Position numbers and translations under genes: made by a program
Shown: positions 43,475-52,534 of the stretch, one piece after another
Numbering within the stretch: position 1 is the stretch's first letter
Layout: each line of letters begins with the position of its first letter
DNA from: Sphingopyxis sp. QXT-31
GTDB taxonomy: Bacteria > Pseudomonadota > Alphaproteobacteria > Sphingomonadales > Sphingomonadaceae
Direction: 5' to 3'
Assembly: GCF_001984035.1 (NCBI RefSeq)
Contig: NZ_CP019449.1
Span: forward strand, 2,046,001-2,110,000
DNA: 64,000 bases
Notes under the pieces: generated by a model
What the model was told of the DNA's origin: nothing
Seen by the model: the letters and a program-made list of their open reading frames with translations, nothing else
Databases searched by the model: none

Positions 43475-44416
43475 CTACTCTATCTCCCCGCGGTCGCGGC
43501 GCAGCTGGTACCAGCGCTGGACATTGGCATTATGCTCGGACAGCGTCCGTGCGAAGATATGGCCACCGTCGCCTTTCGCGACGAAGAAGAGGAAGTTGTT
43601 CGCCTCGGGGTCGAGCACCGCGGCGATCGACGCCTTGCCGGGGTTGGCGATCGGCCCCTGCGGCAGCCCCGCCATGCTGTAGGTGTTGTAGCCGTTCACC
43701 GCCTGGATTTCGCTGCGCAGGATGCGCCGGCCGAGCGGCTTGCCCTTGGTGATCGGATAGATGATCGTCGGGTCGGCCTGGAGCTTCATTCCGACGCCGA
43801 GGCGGTTGGTGTAGACCCCGGCGACGGTGCGGCGCTCGGCAGCGACGCCGGTTTCCTTTTCGACGATCGACGCCAGCGTGATCGCTTCATTGCGGTCCTT
43901 GACCGCGGCGCGCGGGGTGCGTTTCTTCCAGAGTTCGTCGAAGGCCTTGTCCATCGCGGCCTGCATGCGCTTGATCACCGCGGCGCGCGTCTCGCCGGTG
44001 GTGAAGGCGTAGCTGTCGGGCAGGATGCTGCCCTCGGCGGGCACGGGGATTTCGCCCTTCAGCCGTTTCTCGGCCATCAGCCGTTCCCAGACCATGATCG
44101 AGGGCATGCCCTCGGGGATCATCACGAGCCGCTGGATCGTCTTGCCCGATTGCAGCAGTTCGAGAATGTCGCCCGCGTCCATCCCCTTCTCAACCTTATA
44201 TTCGCCGGGTTTGATCGGGTCGGACGAGCCGAAGAAGCGCGCCTCGTTGCGGAAGCTCGAGGCCGAGACGAGCCCGGCCTTTTCGAGGATCTCGCCCGCC
44301 TTGGCGATGCTCGCACCCTTGGGGATCACGACCTCGGCATCCTTCGGCGCGCCGCCCGAGCAGGCGGCGAGCAGCAATACGAGAATCGCCATCGTCAGCC
44401 AGCGGAACGGATGCAC
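43475..44416 (-). CDS. mltG: Endolytic transglycosylase MltG
   Basis: A 313-residue YceG/MltG protein. A hydrophobic N-terminal segment (LTMAILVLLLAACSG) resembles a lipobox or membrane anchor. The LysM-like start is VVIPKGASIAKAGEIL. The catalytic region is EAITLASIVEKETGVAAERRTVAGVYTNRL, whose Glu is the proposed catalytic residue, followed by LQADPTIIYPITKG and YNTYSMAGLPQGPIANPGKASIAAVLDP. It cuts nascent peptidoglycan strands at the inner membrane and sets glycan length. It lies downstream of fabF and acpP on the same strand, a common order; here a 142-base palindromic repeat separates it from fabF. Confidence 0.93.
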   Translation of the reverse strand: MHPFRWLTMAILVLLLAACSGGAPKDAEVVIPKGASIAKAGEILEKAGLVSASSFRNEARFFGSSDPIKPGEYKVEKGMDAGDILELLQSGKTIQRLVMIPEGMPSIMVWERLMAEKRLKGEIPVPAEGSILPDSYAFTTGETRAAVIKRMQAAMDKAFDELWKKRTPRAAVKDRNEAITLASIVEKETGVAAERRTVAGVYTNRLGVGMKLQADPTIIYPITKGKPLGRRILRSEIQAVNGYNTYSMAGLPQGPIANPGKASIAAVLDPEANNFLFFVAKGDGGHIFARTLSEHNANVQRWYQLRRDRGEIE

Positions 44417-44567
44417 GCGATTCTCCCGTCAGTCGAAGACTCTGCTTAAAGCCACAAAAGACCCGCATGCGCGGCGCCGGAATGTGTCCTTTGTGCCCTT
44501 AACACCGGTCGCCCGGCGGGCCTCGTCGATGGGTAAAGCATGGCGGGATAATGTAGGAAAGGCATTT

Positions 44568-44709
44568 TAATCCTCCCTGTCGCGCAGCGATGGGGAGGTG
44601 GCAGCGGCGCAGCCGCTGACGGAGGGGCTATGGCGCGACGTCGCCGGCCCCTCCACCATTCGCTCCGCGAACGGTCCCCCTCCCCATCGCTGCGCGACAG
44701 GGAGGATTA
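44568..44709. repeat. Palindromic intergenic repeat, copy A
   Basis: Perfect 31-base inverted arms (44568-44598 and 44679-44709) start TAATCCTCCCTGTCGCGC. The interior holds GCTGACGGAGGGG and CCGGCCCCTCCACCA, both of which recur in the copy at 56284-56435 in the opposite orientation. It is non-coding, sits between fabF and mltG, and looks like a mobile or folded repeat family. Confidence 0.8.
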
Positions 44710-44713
44710 GCTG

Positions 44714-45973
44714 TTAATCGACCGCCTTGACGATCAGGCTGGCGTTGGTGCCGCCGAAGCCGAAGCTGTTGTTCAGCGCCGCCTTCACCTTGCGCTTCTT
44801 CGCGACCTTGGGGACCAGGTCGGCACCTTCGGTGCCTTCGTCGGGGTTGTCGAGGTTGAGCGTCGGGGGGACGACCTGGTCGCGGATCGCGAGGATGCAG
44901 AAGATCGTCTCGACCGCGCCCGCGCCGCCGAGCAGGTGGCCGATCGCCGACTTGGTCGAGCTCATCGACACATTGCCCATCGCATCGCCGAACAGCCGCT
45001 TCACCGCGCCGAGTTCGATCGTGTCGGCCATCGTCGAGGTGCCGTGCGCGTTGATATAGTCGATGTCGGCGGGGGTCATGCCGGCCTTCTTCAGCGCCGC
45101 GCTCATCGAACGGAAGGCGCCGTCCATTTCGGGATCAGGCGCGGTCACATGATAGGCGTCGCCCGACAGGCCATAGCCGACGACCTCGGCATAAATCTTG
45201 GCGCCACGCGCCTTGGCGTGCTCATATTCCTCGAGCACAACAACACCCGCGCCCTCGCCCATCACGAAGCCGTCGCGGTCTTTATCGTAAGGACGGCTCG
45301 CCTGTTCGGGGCGGTCGTTGTAGCTCATGTTGAGCGCGCGCGCCTGCGCGAAGCCCGCGATGCCGATCGGGCAGATCGTCGCCTCGGCGCCGCCCGCGAG
45401 CATGATATCGGCATCGTCGTCGCGGATCATCCGCGCCGCATCGCCGATCGAATGCGCACCGGTCGAACAGGCAGTGACGACGGCGTGGTTCGGGCCTTTG
45501 AGGCCATATTTGATGCTGACCTGCCCCGAAATCAGGTTGATGAGGCGGCCGTGGACGAAGTGAGGGCTGACGCGGCCCGGCCCCTTCTCGGCGAGCAGCA
45601 GGCTTTCGCTTTCGATCCCCGGCAGGCCGCCGATGCCCGAGCCGATCGAGCAGCCGGCGCGCACCTTCTGCTCCTCGGTCAACTCGGTGAGCCCCGCGTC
45701 CTCGAGCGCCTGGCCCGCGGCGTCGATGCCAAAGATGATGAAGGGATCGACCTGGCGCTGCACCTTGTGATCGACGCGCTTGCCGGGGTCGAAACCATAT
45801 TCATGGTCGGGCCCCTTCACCTCGCACGCGATGGTGCATTTCTGGTCCGACGCATCGAAATGGGTGATCGGACCCGCGCCCGATTTGCCCGCGATCAGAT
45901 TTTTCCAGCTGGTTTCGACGTCACCACCCAGCGGCGTCACCAAACCCAAACCCGTCACCACAACCCGGCGCAT
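44714..45973 (-). CDS. fabF: 3-oxoacyl-ACP synthase II
   Basis: A 419-residue condensing enzyme. The active-site Cys is in VTACSTGAHSIGDA, and the two His residues are in DYINAHGTSTMADTIE and SSTKSAIGHLLGGAGAVE. A C-terminal NNSFGFGGTNASLIV completes the thiolase fold. It elongates acyl-ACP in fatty acid synthesis, particularly to C18:1. It lies downstream of acpP, past a strong terminator. The start at 45973 gives AAAGGA seven bases upstream; the ATG at 45979 is too close to it. Confidence 0.96.
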   Translation of the reverse strand: MRRVVVTGLGLVTPLGGDVETSWKNLIAGKSGAGPITHFDASDQKCTIACEVKGPDHEYGFDPGKRVDHKVQRQVDPFIIFGIDAAGQALEDAGLTELTEEQKVRAGCSIGSGIGGLPGIESESLLLAEKGPGRVSPHFVHGRLINLISGQVSIKYGLKGPNHAVVTACSTGAHSIGDAARMIRDDDADIMLAGGAEATICPIGIAGFAQARALNMSYNDRPEQASRPYDKDRDGFVMGEGAGVVVLEEYEHAKARGAKIYAEVVGYGLSGDAYHVTAPDPEMDGAFRSMSAALKKAGMTPADIDYINAHGTSTMADTIELGAVKRLFGDAMGNVSMSSTKSAIGHLLGGAGAVETIFCILAIRDQVVPPTLNLDNPDEGTEGADLVPKVAKKRKVKAALNNSFGFGGTNASLIVKAVD

Positions 45974-46142
45974 AGTCATTCCTTTCGTCGGCCCTGTCCC
46001 CGCAGGATGCCGCTTCATATGATTTCCATCGTCACCCCGGCGGAGGCCAGGGTCTCGCCCGCGCGGCCTGTGATCACCGAACCGGCCAGATCCCGGCTTT
46101 CGCCGGGACGACGGATGTAGCGCCGTGTCAGGCTACATCCAT

Positions 46143-46190
46143 AAAAAAAGCTTCCCGGCCACTGCGCACGAGCGCTCGGGACCGGGAAGC
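46143..46190 (-). terminator. Rho-independent terminator of acpP
   Basis: On the minus strand GCTTCCCGG pairs with CCGGGAAGC (arms at 46182-46190 and 46150-46158) and is followed directly by seven T residues. It lies downstream of acpP and upstream of fabF, so fabF needs its own promoter or readthrough. Confidence 0.9.
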
Positions 46191-46233
46191 CGGAAACGCG
46201 TGGACGGCTCCGGCATGGCCGGACCGCAGAGCC

Positions 46234-46470
46234 TTAGCCCTTGTTCGCTTCGATATAGTCGATCGCATCCTTGACGGTGGCGATCTTTTCCGCCGCGTCG
46301 TCGGGGATTTCGACGCCGAATTCTTCTTCGAACGCCATCACCAGTTCGACGATGTCGAGGCTGTCGGCGCCCAGATCGTCGATGAAGCTCGCTTCTTCGG
46401 TGACCTTGTCGGCTTCGACGCCCAGATGTTCGACGACGATCTTCTTAACCTTTTCGGCCGAATCGCTCAT
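46234..46470 (-). CDS. acpP: Acyl carrier protein
   Basis: A 78-residue very acidic protein. The phosphopantetheine site is [21 protein letters not shown], with Ser37 as the attachment residue. The length and sequence are those of fatty-acid-synthesis ACP. It carries growing acyl chains to FabF, encoded next on the same strand. A strong terminator follows. Confidence 0.97.
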   Translation of the reverse strand: MSDSAEKVKKIVVEHLGVEADKVTEEASFIDDLGADSLDIVELVMAFEEEFGVEIPDDAAEKIATVKDAIDYIEANKG

Positions 46471-46702
46471 GCGCTATTCCTTTTCTGACTAAGCCGTGAA
46501 TGTTGAAATTTGCCCTAGTGCGCGCCAACGGGGCTGGCAAGAGGGCTGGCGTCGGGGTGCCCGGCGCTGCGATGTCGACTAATGCCTCCTCTGCGGCGCT
46601 GTACGCCGACCGCGTCCCTTTCTGCCCCTCCAGCACCTGCGTGACGAAATAGGAAATGCCCTGCCCCTGTTCAAGATCGAACCGCGGCACGCGGACGTGC
46701 CG

Positions 46703-48502
46703 TCAATCGGTCGTCTTGGCGATCGCAGGGCGCGGGCCCACCACGCCGGATTCGCGCAGTGCAATCGAAGCGCGCGCGATCACCGCGGGGGTTATCATGA
46801 ACTGGCGCAGCACCGTTTCCGGCGGCGCGTTCGCGGGCTGGCCGGTATAGTCGAGCAGCCGCCGCCACAGGCCCCGCGCCTGGTCGACCTCGCCCATCCG
46901 CGCCAGCACGACCGAGCGCACCATCAGATATTGCGGCTCGAGGTTGCTGGGCGAGGGCATGCGGTCGAGCAGCGCCAGCGCCTCGGCCTGATCGCCGCGC
47001 TGCGAATGGAGGAAGGCGAGGGTCACTGCGGGCACGCCCGCATGCGAATTGTCGAGCATCACCGAGCGCGTCAGCAGTGCTTCGCCCTCCGCGGTGCGCC
47101 CGCAGGCGGTGTTGAACAGCCCGAAAAAGCCGGTCAGATCGGCATCATAGGGGTTGAGCGCAAGCGCCGCGCCGCCTTGACCGATCCCCCGCTGGCAGTC
47201 GCCCCCATAGAAATGCGCGCGCGACATGGCGAACAGCCCCGCCGCGCTATTCGGGCCGACGCTGTAGGCGCGGCGCGCCAGTTCCTGCCCCTCGGCATAG
47301 GCTTCCTTGCCCTCGGCCGTCGCGCGGCGCTGCTGCCAGTCGCCGAAGCGGAGGAGCGACAGTGCGTTCAGCGGCACCGGATCCTGCGGCATGTCGTCGA
47401 TCGTCGCGCGCAGGCAGCGATCGACGCGCGCCGCGGCGGCGGGATTGCGCATCTGGCGCAGGCGGTTGAACTGCGCGAGGCACGGGAAGCCCGTGGCATA
47501 ATTGTCGGGCTGGCGCTGCAACTGGTCGCGCACGATGACACCATAATCGCCCGCAATTTGTGCGATCGCGGGTTCGAGCCCGGTGAATTCGGGGATATCG
47601 TCCGCGGCCACGCGGATCTGCTGCGACCAGATGGCGCGCTCGTCGGCGACGCGGTTGAGCACGAGCGTCACATCGACCGCCCCGCCTTCCAGCCGGCGCA
47701 CGAGCAAGGCATCGAGGCGATAGTCGGCGCGCTGGCGAGGTCCCGTCGCACCCGCCGGACGCGAGGCGAGAAGCTGGACCAGCTCGAAGCGCCGGAAACC
47801 GTCGCGCAATTTTCCGTCGAGCCCGCGCGCCATCGCGCGCGACGGTCCGCTGTCGCCCGATGCGGGCGCGCTGAGCTCGAGCGTCGGCATCGGCACGGAA
47901 TCGCCGCCGAGCAACGGACGGTCCGAATGGGCGAACCACCAGCCGGCGAAAGCCGCGAGCGCGAGCGCGGCGGCAAAGCCGAGCCACAACAGCACGCCGC
48001 GCCGGCGCGGCGCCGACGCGGGACGCGCGGTGGAAGGCGGCACCGGCGTCACGCCGCCGGGCGCAGTTGCACCCGCCTCGGCGGCCGGATGGCCCTCGCG
48101 CGCGGTCTCGCCCGCGTCAGCGCCGCGCGCGGCGGGCGGCGCGGCGCGATGCTGGACGACGATCTCGTAACTGCCCTGCGGCACGCGCAGCCGGTGAAGC
48201 CATGGCGTCTCGGCATAATAACGGTCGAGCAGGTTGCGGAGCCGGCCGACCATGACGCGAGGGTAACTGTCGACCGCGGGGTCGAAATCGCTGCTGCGCC
48301 CCAGCGCCTCGGTCGCGATCGCATAGGCCTTGGGCGCGGTGCGGTTGCCCTGCAGCCGATGATCGACGAGATATTGCAGCAGGCGCGTGAGCACCGGCGA
48401 CCGCACGAACAGCGGAGAGTCGAGCAGGCGCGCGAGTTCGTCGGCTATGATCCTGTCGGCATCGCCGTCTTGCTGCTCAGCGCTCGCCTTCGTCCGGTCC
48501 AT
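46703..48502 (-). CDS. Winged-helix / transmembrane / TPR regulatory protein
   Basis: A 599-residue protein. The N-terminal cytosolic domain (about 1-115) has TRLLQYLVDHRLQGNRTAPKAYAIATEALGR, FDPAVDSYPRVMVGRLRNLLDRYYAE and YEIVVQHR, a winged-helix-like pattern seen in membrane-bound regulators of proteobacteria. After a Pro/Ala linker there is one membrane helix, GVLLWLGFAAALALAAFAGWW (about 169-190). The rest is periplasmic with TPR-like helices (PLNALSLLRFGDWQQRR, AALALNPYDADLTG). It may be a one-component membrane sensor like CadC, but the signal and targets are unknown. An inverted motif (48571-48598) upstream may be its operator. Confidence 0.75.
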   Translation of the reverse strand: MDRTKASAEQQDGDADRIIADELARLLDSPLFVRSPVLTRLLQYLVDHRLQGNRTAPKAYAIATEALGRSSDFDPAVDSYPRVMVGRLRNLLDRYYAETPWLHRLRVPQGSYEIVVQHRAAPPAARGADAGETAREGHPAAEAGATAPGGVTPVPPSTARPASAPRRRGVLLWLGFAAALALAAFAGWWFAHSDRPLLGGDSVPMPTLELSAPASGDSGPSRAMARGLDGKLRDGFRRFELVQLLASRPAGATGPRQRADYRLDALLVRRLEGGAVDVTLVLNRVADERAIWSQQIRVAADDIPEFTGLEPAIAQIAGDYGVIVRDQLQRQPDNYATGFPCLAQFNRLRQMRNPAAAARVDRCLRATIDDMPQDPVPLNALSLLRFGDWQQRRATAEGKEAYAEGQELARRAYSVGPNSAAGLFAMSRAHFYGGDCQRGIGQGGAALALNPYDADLTGFFGLFNTACGRTAEGEALLTRSVMLDNSHAGVPAVTLAFLHSQRGDQAEALALLDRMPSPSNLEPQYLMVRSVVLARMGEVDQARGLWRRLLDYTGQPANAPPETVLRQFMITPAVIARASIALRESGVVGPRPAIAKTTD

Positions 48503-48570
48503 ACTACCCCCAAATGCCCCAAAGCGAGCTGCTGCGCGGTAGATACGTCAATAACTGGGCGCGACCAGCC

Positions 48571-48598
48571 GTTGTCACTTCCTTGTAACGGTAACAAC
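48571..48598. promoter_or_regulatory. Putative operator upstream of winged-helix/TPR gene
   Basis: GTTGTCAC (48571-48578) and GTAACAAC (48591-48598) are inverted with one mismatch across 12 bases. The element lies 69 bases upstream of the gene start, a plausible place for control by the encoded DNA-binding domain. Confidence 0.35.
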
Positions 48599-48887
48599 TG
48601 AGCCAGTCTTCATAACATAAAATTGCGCTTGCGCCAAATAGCGGCGCAAAAAGCCGAAACGAGGTTAATAATTTCCTAACGGATTGCGACAACCCGCTAC
48701 GTGACCCGATGTAACTCAACCTGTTGTCCCATTTCGGGCATGTCTCGATCGTGGTGATGTCCTCGTGACGTCGCCGTCTGGTCCGGACCTTGGTTCGGTA
48801 TGACGAATTGAGGTCGGAAGACCGACGGGTGCGAGCTGGTCCCTGGCACTTGTCGCATGGTCCTCCGGCTTCATACACAGCGACTTC

Positions 48888-48927
48888 GCCGGACGGAAAA
48901 ATGGCCCCACCCGTTTTTCCGTCCGGC
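48888..48927. repeat. Perfect inverted repeat
   Basis: GCCGGACGGAAAAA (48888-48901) and TTTTTCCGTCCGGC (48914-48927) form 14-base arms with a 12-base loop. The A/T tracts lie on the loop side of the stem, so it is not a canonical terminator. Confidence 0.6.
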
Positions 48928-48986
48928 AAGTCCACCGCCACAGCCATCCTGAAAATCGTCACGCACCCATCGCCGTTGCCGGCGCA

Positions 48987-49310
48987 TCAGCGACGCCCAA
49001 GCCGCGCATAGAGCCGCAAGCCAAGCGCGGCAAGGAAGAGCGGTGCCATTATGCGACCTTCGAGGTGATAGGTCGGATCGGCGTACACCGCGCGGCTCAC
49101 ATAGTTGAAGGTGAAGATCAGCCAGATATAATGGATGCCGATGCGGTGGAGCCATTTCCATCCCTCTGCGACGCGCCGTTCAAGGCCAGCGCCATCGGAT
49201 TGATCAGCGCTTAGGATCGGCGCAGCCGCCACCGCGACCAGCCCGGCGGCGAGGCTGACGAGCAACGGCGCCCACCGCTGGCGAAGCCGGGCGGTCGCTA
49301 TCAGATCAGG
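48987..49310 (-). pseudogene. C-terminal remnant of a ferric-reductase-like membrane protein
   Basis: A coherent membrane-protein sequence of roughly 105 residues: APLLVSLAAGLVAVAAAPIL, WKWLHRIGIHYIWLIFTF and RIMAPLFLAALGLRLYARLGRR. The WxxLHRxxxHYIW pattern recalls the haem-binding helices of YedZ/MsrQ-like ferric reductase domains. No proper start is seen: the frame continues upstream only inside the VOC gene at 49306 as a non-coding shadow. I infer that the N-terminal half was lost, leaving a decayed tail. A short real gene with an alternative start (CTG/TTG) is the other option. Confidence 0.45.
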
Positions 49311-49707
49311 CCGGGCCGATCCGGAAGGCGCAGAGCTTGTTGCCGTCGAGGTCGCGGAAATAGGCGCCGTAAAAGGCCTGGTCGCCATCGTCGCCGCGCA
49401 CCCCCGGCGGTCCCTCGCAGCTGCCGCCGAGTTCGAGCGCCTTCGCGTGCAGCGCGTCGACCTTGGCGCGCGCGTCGACGACAAGCGCTGCCATATGGCC
49501 ATTGCCGCGATCGGTGGGCATGCCGTCGTAGGGCCGCGTCACCGCGATCCCCGGCTGGCCCCAGCCCGTGCTGTAGAGGGTGAAGCCGTTCGCCTCCTCG
49601 TCGGGCAGGCGCATCAGCTCGCTGGCGCCGATCGTCCCAAGTAGCGCGGCGTAAAAGCTGCGCGCGCGCTCGAGATCGTCGGTCCCCATGGTGACATACC
49701 CGATCAT
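49306..49707 (-). CDS. VOC-family (glyoxalase/bleomycin-resistance-like) protein
   Basis: A 133-residue single VOC domain: MIGYVTMGTDDLERARSFYAALL at the first beta-alpha unit, GIAVTRPYDG, GHMAALVVDARAKVDALHAKAL and the C-terminal YGAYFRDLDGNKLCAFRI, whose acid may be a metal ligand. It is cytoplasmic and probably a dimer. Its reaction is unknown; lactoylglutathione lyase-like or resistance functions are typical. The stop abuts the ferric-reductase-like remnant. Confidence 0.85.
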   Translation of the reverse strand: MIGYVTMGTDDLERARSFYAALLGTIGASELMRLPDEEANGFTLYSTGWGQPGIAVTRPYDGMPTDRGNGHMAALVVDARAKVDALHAKALELGGSCEGPPGVRGDDGDQAFYGAYFRDLDGNKLCAFRIGPA

Positions 49708-49720
49708 GGCCGCGGTCCGA

Positions 49721-50281
49721 TCAGCTCTTGGCGGCAGGGGCCGGCGGCGTGATGTCGTTCGGGCCGCATTCGCCCTTGCGCTCGGCGGTGATGCGCATGA
49801 CCATCTCGCCTTCCTTGCTGCCGTCGGCCTTGTTGGCGAGGATCGTCATCGTGATGTCCTGCGCGGTGGCGCCGCTGGTGCCGGTCGCGCTCATCTTCAT
49901 TGTCTTGCCCGCGTCGCCCTTGCAGGTCGCAGAGAAATCGACGGTCTTGCCGCTGAAGACCTTCTTGTCGAAGGTGCAATTCTCGCCCTTCGAGCCCATG
50001 TCGGACAGGTTCTTCGCCATGTCCTCCTGCTTCGCGGCCTCCGGGGTCAGGCATACGGTCATGCCGCTGAGCATTGAGAACATCTGCTGCATCTGCGCCT
50101 TGGCCTCGGGGGTGACGTCGTCGCCCTCGAGCTTCACGATCTCGATCTTCTGGCCCCAGCTGCCCGGCTGGCGCAATTCAGGGGGCTCGTTCGACGCCGT
50201 CTCGCCGTCCTTTGCCGCCTTGTCGCCGCACGCGGCGAGGACGAGACTGCTCGCAATCGCCAGCATCAAAGTCTTTTTCAT
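49721..50281 (-). CDS. DUF3617-family lipoprotein
   Basis: A 186-residue exported protein with lipobox LAAC ([18 protein letters not shown]). The DUF3617 domain shows [52 protein letters not shown] and [10 protein letters not shown], with paired cysteines typical of this periplasmic family. Its function is unknown. It is divergent from uvrB, 59 bases apart. Confidence 0.87.
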   Translation of the reverse strand: MKKTLMLAIASSLVLAACGDKAAKDGETASNEPPELRQPGSWGQKIEIVKLEGDDVTPEAKAQMQQMFSMLSGMTVCLTPEAAKQEDMAKNLSDMGSKGENCTFDKKVFSGKTVDFSATCKGDAGKTMKMSATGTSGATAQDITMTILANKADGSKEGEMVMRITAERKGECGPNDITPPAPAAKS

Positions 50282-50340
50282 GGCATTTCCCCTGTCGAGT
50301 CCGATTGTGGACGGTCGACATCCTCACCATATTGGCAGCA

Positions 50341-52527
50341 ATGGCAATTCAGATTCGCACCTCGCTCGACGAAATCGACACCGCGGTCGATTATGTCCCC
50401 CACCGTCCCGCGCGCCCCGCCAAGGTCGAGGGCGGCAAGCGCTTCGAACTGGTCAGCGACTATGAGCCCGCGGGAGACCAGCCCACCGCGATCCGCGAGC
50501 TGGTTTCGACCGCGCTCGATGGCGAACGCGACCAGGTGCTGCTCGGCGTCACCGGATCGGGCAAGACCTTCACCATGGCGAAGGTCATCGAGGAGCTCCA
50601 GCGCCCGGCGCTGATCCTTGCCCCGAACAAGATCCTCGCGGCGCAGCTCTACGGCGAGTTCAAGAGCTTTTTTCCAAACAATGCGGTCGAATATTTCGTC
50701 AGCTATTACGACTATTACCAGCCCGAGGCCTATGTGCCGCGCAGCGACACCTATATCGAGAAAGAGTCGAGCGTAAACGAGGCGATCGACCGCATGCGCC
50801 ACTCGGCGACGCGCGCCTTGCTCGAACGCGACGATGTGATCATCGTCGCGTCGGTGTCGTGCCTTTACGGTATCGGCTCGGTCGAGACCTATTCCGCGAT
50901 GATCTTCGACCTCAAAAAGGGGCAGGTCGCGGACAATCGCGAGATCATCCGCAAGCTCGTCGCGCTTCAGTACAAACGCAACGACCAGGCGTTCGCACGC
51001 GGCAATTTCCGCGTCCGGGGCGATAGCCTCGAAATCTTCCCCTCGCACTATGAGGATATGGCGTGGCGGATCAGCTTCTTCGGCGACGAGATCGAGGAGA
51101 TCACCGAGTTCGATCCGCTGACGGGGAAGAAGATCGCGAATCTCAACTATGTCCGCGTCTTTGCGAACTCGCACTATGTGACGCCGGGGCCGACTCTCAA
51201 ACAGGCGAGCGAGGCGATCAAGCATGAGCTGACCGAACGGCTGAAGGAGCTCGAAACCGAGGGCCGGCTGCTCGAAGCCCAACGGCTCGAACAGCGCACC
51301 AATTTCGACCTCGAAATGATCGCCGCGACGGGTAGCTGCGCCGGGATCGAGAATTACAGCCGCTTCCTGACCGGTCGCCTGCCCGGCGAGCCGCCGCCGA
51401 CCCTGTTCGAATATCTGCCCGACAACGCCCTGCTCTTCGTCGATGAAAGCCACCAGACGATCCCGCAGATCGGTGCGATGTCGAAGGGCGATCATCGCCG
51501 CAAGATCACGCTTGCCGAATATGGCTTCCGACTGCCGAGCTGCATCGACAACCGGCCGCTGCGCTTCGCCGAATGGGACATGATGCGCCCGCAGACGGTC
51601 AGCGTGTCGGCGACCCCGGGCACTTGGGAAATGGAGCGTACGCAAGGCGTGTTCGCCGAACAGGTGATCCGCCCCACCGGGCTCATCGACCCGCCGGTGT
51701 TCATCAAGCCCGTCGAGGAGCAGGTCGACGACCTGATCATGGAGGCCAAGGCGACCGCCGCCGCGGGCTATCGCACGCTCGTCACGACGCTGACCAAGCG
51801 CATGGCCGAGGACCTCACCGAATTCCTCCACGAGGCGGGGCTGAAGGTCCGCTACATGCACTCGGACGTCGAGACGCTCGAACGTATCGAGATCATCCGC
51901 GACCTCCGCCTCGGGGTGTTCGACGTGCTCGTCGGCATCAACCTGCTGCGCGAAGGCCTCGACATCCCCGAATGCGGCCTCGTCGCGATCCTCGACGCCG
52001 ACAAGGAGGGCTTCCTGCGCAGCGAAACCTCGCTGGTCCAGACGATCGGCCGCGCCGCGCGTAACGTCGACGGCCGAGTCATTCTCTACGCCGACCGCAT
52101 CACCGGCAGCATGGAACGCGCGATGCGCGAGACCGACCGCCGCCGCGAAAAGCAGACCGAGTATAACGTCCAACACGGCATCACCCCGACGACGATCAAG
52201 CGCAACATCGGCGACATCATCGCGCATGTTGCGTCGAAGGACGGGGTGACGATCGACATCGGCGACGACAAGCCGGCGCATATGGTCGGCCACAACCTCC
52301 GCGCCTATATCCAGGACCTCGAAAAGAAGATGCGCGACGCCGCCGCCGACCTCGAATTCGAGGAAGCCGGCCGCCTGCGCGACGAGATCCGCAAGCTGGA
52401 AGCCGATGAGCTGGGTCTGCCCATCGACCAGCAGGTCGCCCCGCGCGTCGGCCGCTCGAACGAGGGCAAGCCCGGCACGCGCAAGGGCCGCTTCGGCAAG
52501 CAGAGCAAGACCAAATGGGGGCGGTGA
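50341..52527 (+). CDS. uvrB: UvrABC system protein B
   Basis: A 728-residue nucleotide-excision-repair helicase. Walker A is [16 protein letters not shown], the beta-hairpin region is [29 protein letters not shown], Walker B is [13 protein letters not shown], and motif VI is [19 protein letters not shown]. The C-terminal UVR domain is [28 protein letters not shown], which binds UvrC. It receives damage from UvrA and loads UvrC for incision. The start at 50341 ([13 protein letters not shown]) is preferred over an upstream in-frame ATG that would overlap DUF3617 and its promoter. No LexA box is recognised with confidence. Confidence 0.96.
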   Translation: MAIQIRTSLDEIDTAVDYVPHRPARPAKVEGGKRFELVSDYEPAGDQPTAIRELVSTALDGERDQVLLGVTGSGKTFTMAKVIEELQRPALILAPNKILAAQLYGEFKSFFPNNAVEYFVSYYDYYQPEAYVPRSDTYIEKESSVNEAIDRMRHSATRALLERDDVIIVASVSCLYGIGSVETYSAMIFDLKKGQVADNREIIRKLVALQYKRNDQAFARGNFRVRGDSLEIFPSHYEDMAWRISFFGDEIEEITEFDPLTGKKIANLNYVRVFANSHYVTPGPTLKQASEAIKHELTERLKELETEGRLLEAQRLEQRTNFDLEMIAATGSCAGIENYSRFLTGRLPGEPPPTLFEYLPDNALLFVDESHQTIPQIGAMSKGDHRRKITLAEYGFRLPSCIDNRPLRFAEWDMMRPQTVSVSATPGTWEMERTQGVFAEQVIRPTGLIDPPVFIKPVEEQVDDLIMEAKATAAAGYRTLVTTLTKRMAEDLTEFLHEAGLKVRYMHSDVETLERIEIIRDLRLGVFDVLVGINLLREGLDIPECGLVAILDADKEGFLRSETSLVQTIGRAARNVDGRVILYADRITGSMERAMRETDRRREKQTEYNVQHGITPTTIKRNIGDIIAHVASKDGVTIDIGDDKPAHMVGHNLRAYIQDLEKKMRDAAADLEFEEAGRLRDEIRKLEADELGLPIDQQVAPRVGRSNEGKPGTRKGRFGKQSKTKWGR

Positions 52528-52534
52528 CCGCGCG

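Larger units (their letters stand above)
48503..48986. other. 484-base intergenic region
   Basis: This region, visibly richer in A/T than its surroundings in its left half, holds no credible gene. It contains an inverted pair GTTGTCAC/GTAACAAC at 48571-48598 and a perfect 14-base inverted repeat at 48888-48927. The left half is probably the promoter region of the winged-helix protein. Confidence 0.6.

Noticed and set aside
46445..46690. An 81-codon minus-strand frame overlapping the acpP start
   Set aside because: It overlaps acpP and its leader, has no conserved motif and probably covers the acpP promoter.
48504..48962. A 152-codon frame in the 48503-48986 gap
   Set aside because: It has no domain, and the sequence spans A/T-rich promoter-like DNA and an inverted repeat.
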